Numbered from the stretch's first letter, positions 1 through 10,773 are shown. The stretch: DNA of 64,000 nt from Craspedostauros australis (GCA_026770025.1 JAMXDE010000019.1:620001-684000); one strand, 5' to 3'. Notes: generated by a model from the letters alone, not told the origin. A program made the numbers and translations.

Positions 1-663
1 ATACGATCCTTTCAGCCCCTCCAAGTGCTCCTCGTGCATTCCCACACTCCATGGCGACACGCGGATGCATCCAGAATGGGCTGGGCGTGCATGGCCGACG
101 TGATACACCTCCACAAGATGATGTGGTGGTGCATTTTTTGCTCCCACCAACAATGACCATTCTGCAGATATGGTTGGCTGCAGCCTCTTGTAGACCATAT
201 CCGTGGCACAGACTTCACGACGTGCATCTTTAATTGATGTCGCACGCACCTTGTATTGGGGCCTTGGAGATTGAGGGGCGTCGTCCCATTGCTCCTCGCA
301 GCCAAAGCCACGCGACCAGTGCCGCGCAAGCCTCAACCAAAACTCCTCAGAACCACCTTTTCCTCCGCGCGGAGACCTTCCTGGTGCTCCGCGAGCCTCA
401 AACTTTGAGGGCGCCTTCTTCTTGCCTTTTATGAGGCGTCTTGCGTATCCGCAGACGCTGATTTGACCTGTGTGTGGCACACACAGGCCAAAACCAACGA
501 GCCGATTTGGAGCCAAATCGTGATTGTATTTCTGGGGCCTACGACGGCCCCAAATCAACCCCTCTTCCCGCCTCCGTTCGTCCACCCACCAAACGTTGCG
601 TGGAGGTGACGGCGATGTTCTTGGATCTTGAATTGGCCGGCTGGTTGTTGCGGCGCCAAGCAT
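1..663 (-). CDS. Uncharacterised basic protein, C-terminus cut by window edge
   Basis: A single minus-strand frame stays open for 221 codons, from an ATG at 661-663 to the window edge. An in-frame TGA lies upstream at 709-711, so this is the first available Met of the frame. The predicted protein is rich in Arg, Gly, Pro and Trp. It has a basic patch (KGKKKAP, about residues 80-86) followed by a Gly/Arg/Ser stretch (GRSPRGGKGGS). I recognise no domain. A frame of this length without stops is unlikely by chance, but introns cannot be excluded and the C-terminus is missing. Function unknown. Confidence 0.45.
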   Translation of the reverse strand, partial: MLGAATTSRPIQDPRTSPSPPRNVWWVDERRREEGLIWGRRRPQKYNHDLAPNRLVGFGLCVPHTGQISVCGYARRLIKGKKKAPSKFEARGAPGRSPRGGKGGSEEFWLRLARHWSRGFGCEEQWDDAPQSPRPQYKVRATSIKDARREVCATDMVYKRLQPTISAEWSLLVGAKNAPPHHLVEVYHVGHARPAHSGCIRVSPWSVGMHEEHLEGLKGSY

Positions 664-1436
664 ACCGTTCGACGGCCATTGTGGTATTTTTTTGGTGTTG
701 CTCCATTTTCATCTTGGTGTGTCGAGTTCGCCACTCTCAACCGGCCTCACATTTTGGGGGATGTGGAGATTTGCCTCCAATTGTAGTAACTGTCCGAAAG
801 GAGCACAACACAAAATACTTGAGGAGTACCAACCCCACTCAACCACTTCGCCACGACGAAGCAGACCTGATGATGTTGAGCATCGTGATATCATTGGTGT
901 TTGATGACGAAGTATCCAGTTTCGTGACGTCGACGACGGATTGGACAAGCATATGGTGTAAGTAACGTAAAGACGCATTCACCGCTTCCCCCAACATTCT
1001 ACAACTAGTGCTATCGTGGATGGACTGTTGGATGGTCCCATCCGAACACCTGAAAAAGAGACTAAACAATTCAAAATCGGAACAACCTTGCTGAAACGAA
1101 GAACAGCAAAGGGTTAAATTGGATCGATGTAGTCGTCTGTCAACGGCTGAAACCCGAAAGAGATCGAAAAATGCGCATATCCATCGGTCCATAAAACTTA
1201 AAATAGGATCTAACTCAAAAATGCAACGGTTAATTATGTGTATTAGACCTAATAGGATTATGAATATGTGCTTGGTTAGTATGTAGGAGAGAAAATTTCT
1301 GGAGGTCTATTTCAAACGATTGGTCGACTCACTGATCGGGCTCTTAACGACAAGACGTTTCATTGTCATTTTCATCGAATGCAAAGACAAAGATCTTAGA
1401 GAGAAGACTAACTCGATTAAATAGTCTCGATTTGTT
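664..1436. other. No gene recognised
   Basis: I see only short overlapping frames on both strands and AT-rich stretches. No domain, repeat or RNA gene could be supported. It is the flank between the partial minus-strand frame and the inverted-repeat unit that starts at 1441. Confidence 0.4.
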
Positions 1437-1440
1437 TTAT

Positions 1441-1485
1441 GACCCACTTGAGTGAACGAAGGTGCAGTCGCGCCTAGTCGTGACT
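1441..1485 (+). repeat. Left terminal inverted repeat of the outer unit
   Basis: Starts GACCCACTTGAGTGAACGAA and matches the reverse complement of 29561-29605 at 41 of 45 positions. It is preceded by TTAT. Further inside, both arms carry a short similar TATAACTTT motif about 100 bp from the repeat, which may be the remains of a longer arm. Confidence 0.6.
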
Positions 1486-1814
1486 CAGATTTTCGTAAAA
1501 TTTAAAATGATATATAAAAACATAATCTAGACCACCGTGCGATCTTATCCATATAAAAATGGCCTTCATCCGACCTTTGCTTCCAAAGTTATACGCCCTT
1601 ATCTACCACGCACAACGCCGTGTTATTTTTCCTCCTCAAATTTCGGAAACGGGTCTTGGTTGTTCGTGACTTAATATTTTCGATGGTGTTTTTCGGTTAA
1701 TTACGGTTATATTTTGGCGATATGCACCTCGTCAGCGTTTCTTCCCATCGCAACGTCATTATCTTGATCTATTCATGATGGGCATTTCATTGCGCTATTC
1801 TCTGGTTCCCGCAG

Positions 1815-2390
1815 TTGGTTGTCTCGCTTCTCCTGCAGCTTCTTGTGCATGCGAATTGCCTTGTTCGTCACAGGCTACGTGCTCCTCGTCGCCATCCTGT
1901 TTGTCAACAACCCCTCCATTGGTATCATCCATGCCATCGACAAAAAATAATCAGGGCGATCTATCCAATTCAACTATCATCTACGTTTTTCAACTTGTTC
2001 ACGAAGATCTACATCAACCATTCCGTTTTTGACGACGGCTACCACAGACAGCACACAAAGGTTCTGCTCCTATTTCATGACGGACATGGCGTTATCCGTC
2101 ATGCATTCGATGGCCACGATGATGCTGACAGCGACGGTGGTGTTGATTGGGGCAGCATTGACATAGACAGCTGTGATGACGCCCAGGATAGTGTTGTCAG
2201 TGGCTATGGTCGCCACCACGGCAATGAAGGTGGTGGTGCTAGCCACAGCAATGCTGTTGTCAAGAACAATGGTGGTGATGGCAACAAAGATGGTGATGGG
2301 GAAAGCAACCTGAATGATCCCATCACGGAAGGCAATGGTGATGGCAATGAAGGTGGTGTTGGCAAGAGAAACGATGGTGACGATGGCAGG
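1815..2390 (+). pseudogene. Gly/Asp-rich open frame split by the old Copia element
   Basis: The last part of this frame is a degenerate GATGGTGATGGCAA-type repeat encoding Gly, Asp, Asn and His. It has no in-frame ATG, only a TTG at its beginning. It runs straight into the Copia LTR at 2391. If the element and one GCAGG duplication are ignored, the same frame continues at 28317 with another Gly/Asp-rich stretch and stops at 28428-28430. That continuity shows the two halves were joined before the insertion. It does not prove a real protein, because trinucleotide-like repeats stay open by nature. Confidence 0.3.
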
Positions 2391-2552
2391 TGAAAGCTTT
2401 CTCCATACTTTTTACCTCTTTACTAATCATATGAGTCAAAATACTGGTCGGAGATTGTCCTCGGACAACTCACAATAAAAGAACAAGAGCTCCGACCAGG
2501 GCACACAACAACAGGCCAATACGTCTCCAGGAGTTACTTGTGCACTTTGTCA
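2391..2552 (+). repeat. 5' LTR of the old Copia element
   Basis: Begins TGAAAGCTTTC and ends TTTGTCA. It aligns with 28149-28311 over its whole length, with roughly 15 percent difference by eye. The 20-bp stretch around CAATAAAAGAACAAGAGCTC is identical in both. Confidence 0.88.
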
Positions 2553-2563
2553 GATTAAGAGTT
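2553..2563 (+). other. Probable primer-binding site of the old Copia element
   Basis: The 11 bases directly after the 5' LTR (GATTAAGAGTT) are complementary, at 10 of 11 positions, to the tRNA-Lys(CUU) anticodon arm as generally conserved in eukaryotes (GACTCTTAATC). Drosophila copia is known to prime from an anticodon-side half of initiator tRNA, so half-tRNA priming is a reasonable reading. It is an inference. Confidence 0.5.
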
Positions 2564-2606
2564 GTGGTTTACCAACAAGCTTATCACCTTTACAATATCA
2601 GCCACC

Positions 2607-3873
2607 ATGGCAAGACCGACCAACAACCAAGCTTTGACAGCCGTAACCAAGGAACTTGCTGACCTCGATGACAAAGAAATGGAGTTCATCAACAAGCAAC
2701 TCAGAAGGATCAAACGCGCCATCAAGCATCCAGACAAAAACATCATCCAAGCAGTGGCTCTCTCACCAACACACACCTCGATCAACATTGAGAACATCCT
2801 TCGCATCTTCGCTTTCGCGAAAGAACGGCAAATCGACCAAGCAACCAATTGGGCGGGCATCAACGAGTTCACTACAACAACCGAGTATGAGGTACCAACC
2901 ATCGAGACTCCTGTCGCCAGCAAGGCAACCCAAATGCAATTGGAACTCGCGATGAAGGAAGCTTCCAATCGTGAACTCGCCAAGGCAACGAGCCGCGAGG
3001 TTGTGGTACACTCACCAAGGCGCCCACTGGAAGTACACCAATCGCCATCAACGCCAACCGGATGGAAGTATGACAAAGTCACCCTGCTAGAGGTGGAGCC
3101 ATTCAGCGGACTCAACATCGAATGGTACCAGTGGAAGACCAACTTCCACCGCCAGCTGGTCATGACCAGATACACGGCATACATGAAGGAGGAGAAACCA
3201 GATGACTACTGCAAGGATGTTGACACCCAGTTCTACGCAGTGCTCAACTCGAAAACGTGCAAAGGACACGCTAACTACATGGTCCTCACGGAAAGAGACA
3301 GCAGTCATGCATCCTTCCAGGCCCTCATCCGCACATACGAATCCACTGAGAACAGGGCCGACATTGTGGAACAGAGGAAGACAAACTGTCCAAACTTGTC
3401 TATGACGGATCTGGACCGTTCATCGCGTTCGTCAATGACTTCTCCATGTCTGTTCAGGCAATAGAAACAACGGAAAGGCAATGAGCGACAAGCAGAAGAT
3501 TGCAAGATTCTTCCGCAACATTCGCGATGAGCGATTCACCAGTATGGTCTCTCACCTCCAAGAGACAGACGAGTCCTTCAATTGGGTCTGCGAGACTCTC
3601 ATGAAGCACAACAAGGTCCTCTCCAACGCAGAGATCGACAGATCTCCACGGCGCAATCGACGCGCACACCAGAAGGACAGGCGAACGGACTGCAAGCAAC
3701 TGTTTGAAGCTACATCCGGGGATCGCAAGAAACCACCAATGTACCGACTACCAGACATTGTATTCTGTAGCCTTTCCACCCCCGCACAAGTGATTGTGGT
3801 GGAATCCTCGCGTCACTTCCGCAAGACAGGAGAGCTCATCAGCAAGGGGACGTTCAAGCGCAACAAACCCGCT
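2607..3873 (+). pseudogene. Decayed gag of the old Copia element
   Basis: The start at 2607 lies in an ideal context (GCCACCATGG). The first frame stays open to 3464. The sensible reading shifts frame near 3380, meets a TGA near 3482, and resumes in the frame that starts at 3481. It runs to 3873, where the Gypsy LTR begins. The helical, charged product has the general look of a Copia Gag (segments such as FVNDFSMSVQAIE and KIARFFRNIRDERF) and the position is right, directly after the 5' LTR and primer site. No zinc knuckle is visible in this part. Confidence 0.7.
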
Positions 3874-4278
3874 TGACCTAGACTGATAACTAGCTAGAAT
3901 ATCCTAGTCTCCCAATTGAGTCCAGTCATGTATCTACTGTTGCCAGCACTGGATCAAGTCCAGTAACGCCAGTGACTGAGACCAGTCAGTCGAGTCCAAC
4001 CATGCGAGACTCAACTCAGTCGTAACTGCAGGGCCAACATATGGAAAACATGCCACCACCAAACTTGATGCCAAAACATGGAAGCAAGTAAATGAGCGAC
4101 CAGGTGGCGCAGGTTTGGAATTCAGGCGTGGTTCTTGGAACAGGCACGGAGTAAGCAGAGACGGCATGGCAGAGTGCGCTACTTGTGGAGTAACGCAAAG
4201 TAGAGCAGATGGAGGCAAGAAGGAAGGAAGGTAATCATAATCTACAATCATCCCTCAATCGTCTGCTGGCATAAGGCA
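3874..4278 (+). repeat. 5' LTR of the Gypsy element
   Basis: 405 bp, begins TGACCTAGAC and ends ATAAGGCA. I see no difference from 8726-9130. The short frames found inside it recur in the other LTR and are not genes. Confidence 0.95.
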
Positions 4279-4279
4279 C

Positions 4280-4291
4280 AGTGAATTCACT
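4280..4291 (+). other. 12-bp palindrome at the Gypsy primer-site position
   Basis: AGTGAATTCACT is a perfect palindrome and starts one base after the 5' LTR, where a primer-binding site is expected. I could not match it to a tRNA 3' end (no TGG start). Confidence 0.4.
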
Positions 4292-4351
4292 CCTTACAAT
4301 TGAACATTGTACTCAACAACAACCAACCGTCAAACCGTCCAACGAACAACG

Positions 4352-7300
4352 ATGACTGAAGTCAAGCCCGGGCAAGAGCCTGTCCTCTACTGGGAGAAGG
4401 AAGAAGCTCGGACCTACCCACGCAACATGTATGTGAAGATGGACGTATACGAGGATCCAAGTGATCCAGCCAACACCGACACCGTGGAGACTCAAGTACT
4501 CAAGTTCGATGACGGAAGCGCTGAAGAATGGCTCCGTTTCCGCCAGGAATTCGACACGCTGATGGCTGCGAAGCGCATGACGACAGCGACCCAGAAGATG
4601 GTGCACCTGAACAACCTACTGATGGGAGACGCGCAGAATCGATTCGCAACAGCCGTCCAAGCCGTACCCAGAAACACCGCCGCTGCTGCAGCACGCAAGC
4701 TCAAGGAAGGACTCGCAGCAGTTGGAGTGCCATTCTTCGGACACCCATCGAGCGCGTTGAGACGCCAGCGCAACTACATGCGTCAGTACGCAAAGTACGA
4801 CCATGGTGAGCTGTCTGCCTTCCGTGCGCGGCTGCTGGAGCTCAATCAATACCTCCCATTCATGCCAAGCCCAGGCAATGGCAATGTTGCCGCATCCTTC
4901 CCTGACTTTGAGTTGGTGGAGATCCTGGATCGTGCAAGCCCAGAGGAGTACTGCCGTGCCCTGCTCCAAAGCGGGTACCAGGTGTATGAGCACTCCTTTG
5001 AGGACCTCTACCGCCGTCTCCTCGACGTGGCAAATAGCTGCCGCCCGGCAAAGAAGAACCACAGTGCCAAAAAGGGCAAGAAGGCCAAGAAGGGCTTGCG
5101 TGGCAACCGGAGCAACAAAGGGCGCAACGACCGCAACAATAAGCGCAAGAACCGCGATAGCGGCGATGCCCCACCAAAGTGTGGAAGATGCGGCCGAATT
5201 GGGCATAATACCAGCGAGTGCTGGAATGACCCAAAGAACGCGGACAGTCGCCCAAGTGGGTGGCGCGTTCCATACAAGGGCAAAAAGAGTCCTGGCAAGA
5301 ACGATGAGAGCCTCAACGTGGTCTTGACCCAAGAGGTGTTCAACCAACTTGTCAGCTCCCTGCCAAGCAAGCGCACCAAGAAGAAGAAACGCCGTATCTC
5401 CAATGAGGACGACGAAAATGCCAACTACTTGCGCCAGTTGCAGCAAGCCAATAGTGATAACAGCTCTACTAGCAGTGACTCAACCAACTATCCCATGACT
5501 ACTTTAGTCAGTGATGCGACCTGCTATAGCCTGGCTAGTAGAAAGGCAAAGAAGCGAAAGCAGCATCATGCGTCCACCAAAGTGATTGGTGAGGCCGTGA
5601 ATAGAGCAGGCAACATAGCCCAGCTCCGCATACTGTTGGATTCTGGTACATCCAGCTGCTTGGTACTGCGTGAGTTTGCCCCACGAACATTGAAGAATGG
5701 GGATGGGGTGACCAAATGGAAGACCATGGGTGGCAGTTTCTGCACATCGAGCCTAGCTATGATGCAGTTCGTGCTGCCTGAGTTCCACGGGCGCAAGTCC
5801 ATACGGTGGACAATGCACGTCGATGAAACGACACAAGCCCAACAGTCCCAGTACGACATGATCGTTGGGACCGATCTCATGCATGAGCTTGGAATCGACT
5901 TGTCGTTCTCCATGAACTCCATGACATGGGACAACGTCACCATTCCAATGAAGAACAGAGGGGTGCTGACCAACAAGGAAGCGTTGGATGTCGCATACCA
6001 TGTCGCAATGCAATCTACACTACTCAATCAAGCAGAAGATAGACAGAAGCGTATCATGGATGCAGACTATAGTGAGATCGCACTAGACACCTATGTGTCC
6101 CAACTGAACCACCTCAACCGGTCACAGCAACAACAATTGCTGGCTACCTTGCAACGGACACCACAGACCTTCAAAGGAGGACTTGGTACGTTGAAGATCA
6201 AACCTGTTTGTCTAGAGCTCAAGGCAGGGGCCAAGCCATTCCATGGCAAGGCATTCCCTGTTCCGAAGGCATATGAACAAGTGACAAAGAAAGAGAGCAA
6301 ACGCTTTGAGAGCATTGGTGTGTGGGAGAAGTTCTCCAACAGTGACTGGGCAGCGCCCAGTTTCATCCAACCAAAGAAGACCGGTGATGTGCGAGTACTC
6401 ACGGACTTTCGCGAGCTCAACAAACACCTTAAACGAAGGCCGTACCCATTACCAAAAATACAGGACATGCTCCAGAAATTGGAACAGTTCAAATACGCGA
6501 CAGCATTTGATTTGTCCATGGGTTACTACCACATTCCGCTGGACGTCCCCAGCCAAAATCTGTGTACCACGGTGCTGCCGTGGGGCAAGTATAGGTATAA
6601 GAAGCTGCCAATGGGCATCTCCACAGCTCCAGATATTTTCCAGCGCATCATGAACGAGTTGCTTGGTGACCTCGAATTTGCCTTGGTCTACCTTGATGAC
6701 ATTTTGGTGCTCTCGGACACCAATGACAGTGACGAAGATCACTTGTCGAAATGTCATGTGGTGCTCGTCCGCCTCCAAGAGGCCGGATTCGCCGTTAACC
6801 TGCGCAAGTCGTTCTTCATGATGAAAGAACTAGACTACCTCGGGTATCACCTGACCCAACGCGGTCTAGAGCCACAGCCCAAGAAAGTGGAAGCGATACA
6901 GCGAGTGCTGCCGCCGTCGAATAAACGACAACTAAGACGTTTCTTAGGCATGATTAACTACTACCGCGATATGTGGAAGCGTAGGAGCCACACCTTAGCG
7001 CCACTCACGACCCTCGCAGCCAAGAATACGAAATGGCACTGGGGCAAAGCGCAACAAGTAGCATTCTGCGAAGCCAAACAAATGGTGATGCGAGAAGCAG
7101 CTCTAGCATACCCGGACTTCTCCAAGGAGTTCCATGTGCATGCGGATGCGAGTGACTACCAACTTGGTGGAGTGATTGCTCAAGAAGGGAAACCCTTGGC
7201 ATTCTATACTCGCAACATAAATGCTGCCCAAACTAGATACACCACAGGAGAGAAAGAACTGCTAAGTATAGTCGAAACACTGAAAGCATTCAACAACATT

Positions 7301-8707
7301 CTCCTTGGTCAGCAAGTAACAATACACACAGATCATCTCAATCTGCTGTACAAACCGCTATCGTCTAACCGACTCCAGCGATGGCGAATACTACTGGAAG
7401 AATACGGACCCACTGTGGTCCATGTGAAGGGAGAGAACAATGTGGTGGCAGATGCCCTCTCACGCCTCCCAATGGAACATCGTGACGACGATGTGTCCAA
7501 CACTACCGAGGAAGAAAGAACCCCACTATCATACATGTCCACAACAGAGACTGAGAGTGCGGAATTCCCAATGAAACCAACAACAGTCCAGAAGTACCAA
7601 CAAAAAGATAAGATATTGCAACAACACATGAAAACTAATAGCAACACAGACTACACGACAAAGAATGTCGAAGGAGTCCCCCTCATACATTACAAGGACA
7701 AGATATTTGTACCAAAAGGCTTACGTGCACGAATAACCGAGTGGTATCACCACTATCTGGTACATCCCGGGCAAACCCGGATGGAGGCAACCATTAGACA
7801 ACTGTTCTATTGGCCTGGACTAAAGGCAGAGATCGCTGACCACTGCAAGTCCTGCAAACAATGCCAACTATCAAAGAAGAATCGAAAGAAGTATGGCCAC
7901 CTCCCTGCAAAACAAGCGGAGACCAACCCATGGGAACGGGTCAATGTCGACCTCATTGGACCATACACCATCACCACTCCATCCAAGCAGAAGCATGAGA
8001 TGAGAGCAATGACGATGATCGACCCCGCAACAGGATGGTTCGAGATCGCCGCAATCAACAAACCAAACAGTGCAGAGACTCAAAGAGCATTCGACAGCCA
8101 ATGGCTCGCACGCTATCCACGGCCCAGCCAATGTGGATTTGATAATGGAAGCGAATTCAAGCTACTGTTCTCGACGATGTGCAACAACTTCGGCATCAAG
8201 AAGAAAACTACCACTAGCCATAACCCACAAGGGAATGCAATACTAGAACGCATTCACCAAGTGCTGGGAGATGCATTCCGGACGTTCCAGCTTGACAAGC
8301 AGGAACATAGTGGAACGCAACCGTGGGAACCATTCCTCACAGCAGTGGCATATGCAGTACGCACAACGTACCACACTACTCTCCAGGCCACACCCGGACA
8401 GTTGGTGTTTGGTCGCGATATGCTCCTTCCAGTGCGCTTCAAGGTTGATTGGGCTCACATAGCCAAGCGCAAGCAAGAAGCAATCAACCGCTCCAACAAT
8501 AGGAAGAACTGCAAGCGCATTGCGCACAAGTATACAATTGGAGACAAGGTACTTGTGACGAAGCCTGGACTCCTACCCAAGATGGCACAGCTACGGGAAG
8601 GACCGTTCACCGTCAAGGAAGTCTTTACGAATGGGACACTCCTAGTCCGAAAGGGTATCATCACCGAGCGCATCAACATACGCCGGATCACCCCGTTCTT
8701 CGAGTAG
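4352..8707 (+). CDS. Gypsy Gag-Pol polyprotein
   Basis: A 1451-residue polyprotein read from the first ATG (4352). The order is that of Ty3/gypsy. A Gag region carries a basic Lys/Arg stretch and one CCHC zinc knuckle (CGRCGRIGHNTSEC, near residue 277). An aspartic protease follows (LLDSGTSS, near 428). Next comes RT with the catalytic YLDD box (near 779), then RNase H (HADAS near 929, HTDH further on). The integrase has an HHCC zinc finger (near 1132-1170) and a D-D-E core: VDLIGPY near 1199, FDNGSEF near 1264 and LERIHQ near 1298. The end (GPFTVKEVF) is the usual integrase tail and shows no chromodomain. No stop or frameshift is present and all catalytic residues I can check are intact. The product would make a cytoplasmic particle, copy its RNA and insert the cDNA. 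Confidence 0.95.
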   Translation: MTEVKPGQEPVLYWEKEEARTYPRNMYVKMDVYEDPSDPANTDTVETQVLKFDDGSAEEWLRFRQEFDTLMAAKRMTTATQKMVHLNNLLMGDAQNRFATAVQAVPRNTAAAAARKLKEGLAAVGVPFFGHPSSALRRQRNYMRQYAKYDHGELSAFRARLLELNQYLPFMPSPGNGNVAASFPDFELVEILDRASPEEYCRALLQSGYQVYEHSFEDLYRRLLDVANSCRPAKKNHSAKKGKKAKKGLRGNRSNKGRNDRNNKRKNRDSGDAPPKCGRCGRIGHNTSECWNDPKNADSRPSGWRVPYKGKKSPGKNDESLNVVLTQEVFNQLVSSLPSKRTKKKKRRISNEDDENANYLRQLQQANSDNSSTSSDSTNYPMTTLVSDATCYSLASRKAKKRKQHHASTKVIGEAVNRAGNIAQLRILLDSGTSSCLVLREFAPRTLKNGDGVTKWKTMGGSFCTSSLAMMQFVLPEFHGRKSIRWTMHVDETTQAQQSQYDMIVGTDLMHELGIDLSFSMNSMTWDNVTIPMKNRGVLTNKEALDVAYHVAMQSTLLNQAEDRQKRIMDADYSEIALDTYVSQLNHLNRSQQQQLLATLQRTPQTFKGGLGTLKIKPVCLELKAGAKPFHGKAFPVPKAYEQVTKKESKRFESIGVWEKFSNSDWAAPSFIQPKKTGDVRVLTDFRELNKHLKRRPYPLPKIQDMLQKLEQFKYATAFDLSMGYYHIPLDVPSQNLCTTVLPWGKYRYKKLPMGISTAPDIFQRIMNELLGDLEFALVYLDDILVLSDTNDSDEDHLSKCHVVLVRLQEAGFAVNLRKSFFMMKELDYLGYHLTQRGLEPQPKKVEAIQRVLPPSNKRQLRRFLGMINYYRDMWKRRSHTLAPLTTLAAKNTKWHWGKAQQVAFCEAKQMVMREAALAYPDFSKEFHVHADASDYQLGGVIAQEGKPLAFYTRNINAAQTRYTTGEKELLSIVETLKAFNNILLGQQVTIHTDHLNLLYKPLSSNRLQRWRILLEEYGPTVVHVKGENNVVADALSRLPMEHRDDDVSNTTEEERTPLSYMSTTETESAEFPMKPTTVQKYQQKDKILQQHMKTNSNTDYTTKNVEGVPLIHYKDKIFVPKGLRARITEWYHHYLVHPGQTRMEATIRQLFYWPGLKAEIADHCKSCKQCQLSKKNRKKYGHLPAKQAETNPWERVNVDLIGPYTITTPSKQKHEMRAMTMIDPATGWFEIAAINKPNSAETQRAFDSQWLARYPRPSQCGFDNGSEFKLLFSTMCNNFGIKKKTTTSHNPQGNAILERIHQVLGDAFRTFQLDKQEHSGTQPWEPFLTAVAYAVRTTYHTTLQATPGQLVFGRDMLLPVRFKVDWAHIAKRKQEAINRSNNRKNCKRIAHKYTIGDKVLVTKPGLLPKMAQLREGPFTVKEVFTNGTLLVRKGIITERINIRRITPFFE

Positions 8708-8725
8708 TGCCCATCGGGAAGCGAA

Positions 8726-9130
8726 TGACCTAGACTGATAACTAGCTAGAATATCCTAGTCTCCCAATTGAGTCCAGTCATGTATCTACTGTTGCCAGCA
8801 CTGGATCAAGTCCAGTAACGCCAGTGACTGAGACCAGTCAGTCGAGTCCAACCATGCGAGACTCAACTCAGTCGTAACTGCAGGGCCAACATATGGAAAA
8901 CATGCCACCACCAAACTTGATGCCAAAACATGGAAGCAAGTAAATGAGCGACCAGGTGGCGCAGGTTTGGAATTCAGGCGTGGTTCTTGGAACAGGCACG
9001 GAGTAAGCAGAGACGGCATGGCAGAGTGCGCTACTTGTGGAGTAACGCAAAGTAGAGCAGATGGAGGCAAGAAGGAAGGAAGGTAATCATAATCTACAAT
9101 CATCCCTCAATCGTCTGCTGGCATAAGGCA
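8726..9130 (+). repeat. 3' LTR of the Gypsy element
   Basis: 405-bp copy of 3874-4278, followed by the CCGCT target duplication. The short purine run GGGAAG just before it may be the polypurine tract. Confidence 0.95.
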
Positions 9131-9135
9131 CCGCT

Positions 9136-10137
9136 GAGTGCGCGAAGACCCAGGAGCAGCACGCTCAGCGCAAACCCAACAAGCGCACCAGATTTGGCAA
9201 CAAGACCAATCGAACCAAGAAGTATGGACCATGTGACAATGGCTCCTGACAACCAATGACAGGCACTTCGCGCCAGCAGTCGGAGGTCGCCATATGCATC
9301 AAGGACCAAGACAGTGTGGACTTGACACAAAAGGGCGCGGAGAGCGGGCCAGGACACACGACCCCGAATACACTACACGAGTCGCGTCCAAGAGGCACCG
9401 ACCCGCATACAGAGCACACAATTCGACGGGCAAGAGTAACGAATAGTAGCCATGGCTATATCATTCTAGACTCAGGCACGGACGGCGACATTTTTCATGA
9501 GTCTGGATGGGTGGTAACCCAAAATCACCAGCAGCAGTTCCACCCCGAGCGGCAACAGTGGACTCGCAAATCGAGACGTTTCCGATGGTTGACGCAGTGG
9601 CAGCGTACGAGCCGCCAGAAGGCAGAGTGATCCTCATCAAGGCATATTACGTGGCTCTCGACAAGCATCCACGGCAGATGGAGTCGCTGTTCAATACACA
9701 CCACATGCGCACGTCTGACATCAGCATCTACGATCGGCTTCGACAATACAACAGGCAGTAACGGATATAATCTGGCGACATCAGCATCCCGCTGGCCAAT
9801 CATGACAGCAATACCCTGCGCATCCCAATTCGTAAACCGACAGATCGCGAGCAAACTCAAACTAAGAATATTACTATATGCAACAGGCACAGACGCCTTT
9901 GGCAATCCCACACCAGTGTTGACTTCAACAAAGTCTTCCAGCATCTCCCACAACAGGCGGTCGAGAAAACGAAAGCAGCATCGACGCAGCTGGCCGATAC
10001 TCCCATTGAGGCGGAGTCAAGACTCATCCCAAGGCAGTACCATGCGCAGCGAGCGGGCGCGCTATGGCCACATCAAATCAAGGGAAGAGTGGAAACCGAT
10101 CCATTCTTCTCCATAGTCCCATCCATTTGACACTACA
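9136..10137 (+). pseudogene. Gag end and protease remnant of the old Copia element
   Basis: The gag frame that ends at 3873 resumes here, directly after the CCGCT duplication. It adds a Lys/Arg/Asn-rich tail with a single CDNG before a stop at about 9249. Further on, the frame around 9450-9520 holds the aspartic-protease motif YIILDSGTDGD. Several stops and frame changes follow, then the Copia A insertion at 10138. This matches the expected place of protease between gag and integrase. Confidence 0.65.
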
Positions 10138-10760
10138 TATTAGCTCAAACTAGTATTCCCATTAGTCGTGTTAAGATTTAGTCTAGTTAATCAAATGCCC
10201 GACTGCTCAGAATGTTTGAGCGGGATTGAAGCGTGACTCGATGTCGGTGGGATGGGGTCCCACGGGGTCTCTCCCCACGAATCGTGCTCTACTTATGACG
10301 ATGTCGTGTGTCCGCTGAATTTGGGTTTGGGCGATCATGACATCCCACGCCACTTATGGGCGTGACATGACCTGTCCTGGATGGACAAACGTACCAGACC
10401 GTTGAATGAACATCATTCCCCCAAATCGATCGGAAGAGAGTGAACAACAAACTCTCTCTCCGACCATCACGAAATTGATGTCTCCTCTCTCGAATGGCAA
10501 CATTGGCACCGCAATGATTGCACGTGGGAGACTCAACGCTCCACTATGTTACTACTAATAGAGATGATGCAGATCCAACTACAATGGATGCTGCTCATCA
10601 ACTGCTCACAATCCTTTTGAAAGTCTCATTTGGATTCGTTACAGCTTTTAAAGACTAAGACACACACTCACACACAAACTCACCAACCTACTGCACTACC
10701 ACGGATTGATCACCCTTCGGCGTACAGTAAGTTACCCTCGTTTTCAATATCGTTCTATCA
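10138..10760 (+). repeat. 5' LTR of Copia A (plus copy)
   Basis: 623 bp, TATTAGCTC...TTCTATCA. It carries G at 10306 (LTR position 169), where the 3' LTR has A. A short 60-codon frame on its reverse strand recurs in all four Copia A LTRs and is part of the repeat, not a gene. Confidence 0.95.
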
Positions 10761-10773
10761 GATTAACAGTCGC
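10761..10773 (+). other. Probable primer-binding site of Copia A
   Basis: GATTAACAGTCGC follows the 5' LTR directly. Its reverse complement, GCGACTGTTAATC, reads as the anticodon arm of tRNA-Asn(GUU): loop CTGTTAA with flanking GA and TC able to pair. The minus copy has the same bases at 25768-25780. Priming by a tRNA half, as in Drosophila copia, would explain it. Confidence 0.55.

Larger units (their letters stand above)
3874..9130 (+). mobile_element. Full-length Ty3/gypsy element
   Basis: Two 405-bp LTRs that look identical enclose one long gag-pol frame. The 5-bp target duplication CCGCT is at 3869-3873 and 9131-9135, and the LTRs are canonical (TGACC...GGCA). The element interrupts the gag region of the old Copia. 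Identical LTRs and an uninterrupted 1451-codon frame point to a recent insertion that could still be active. Confidence 0.95.

Noticed and set aside
3934-4251. 105-codon frame found twice (3934 and 8786)
   Set aside because: Lies inside the Gypsy LTR and is repeated with it. No sign of a gene.
10354-10536. 60-codon frame found in four places (10354, 17133, 19226, 26005)
   Set aside because: It is part of the Copia A LTR and recurs only because each LTR does.
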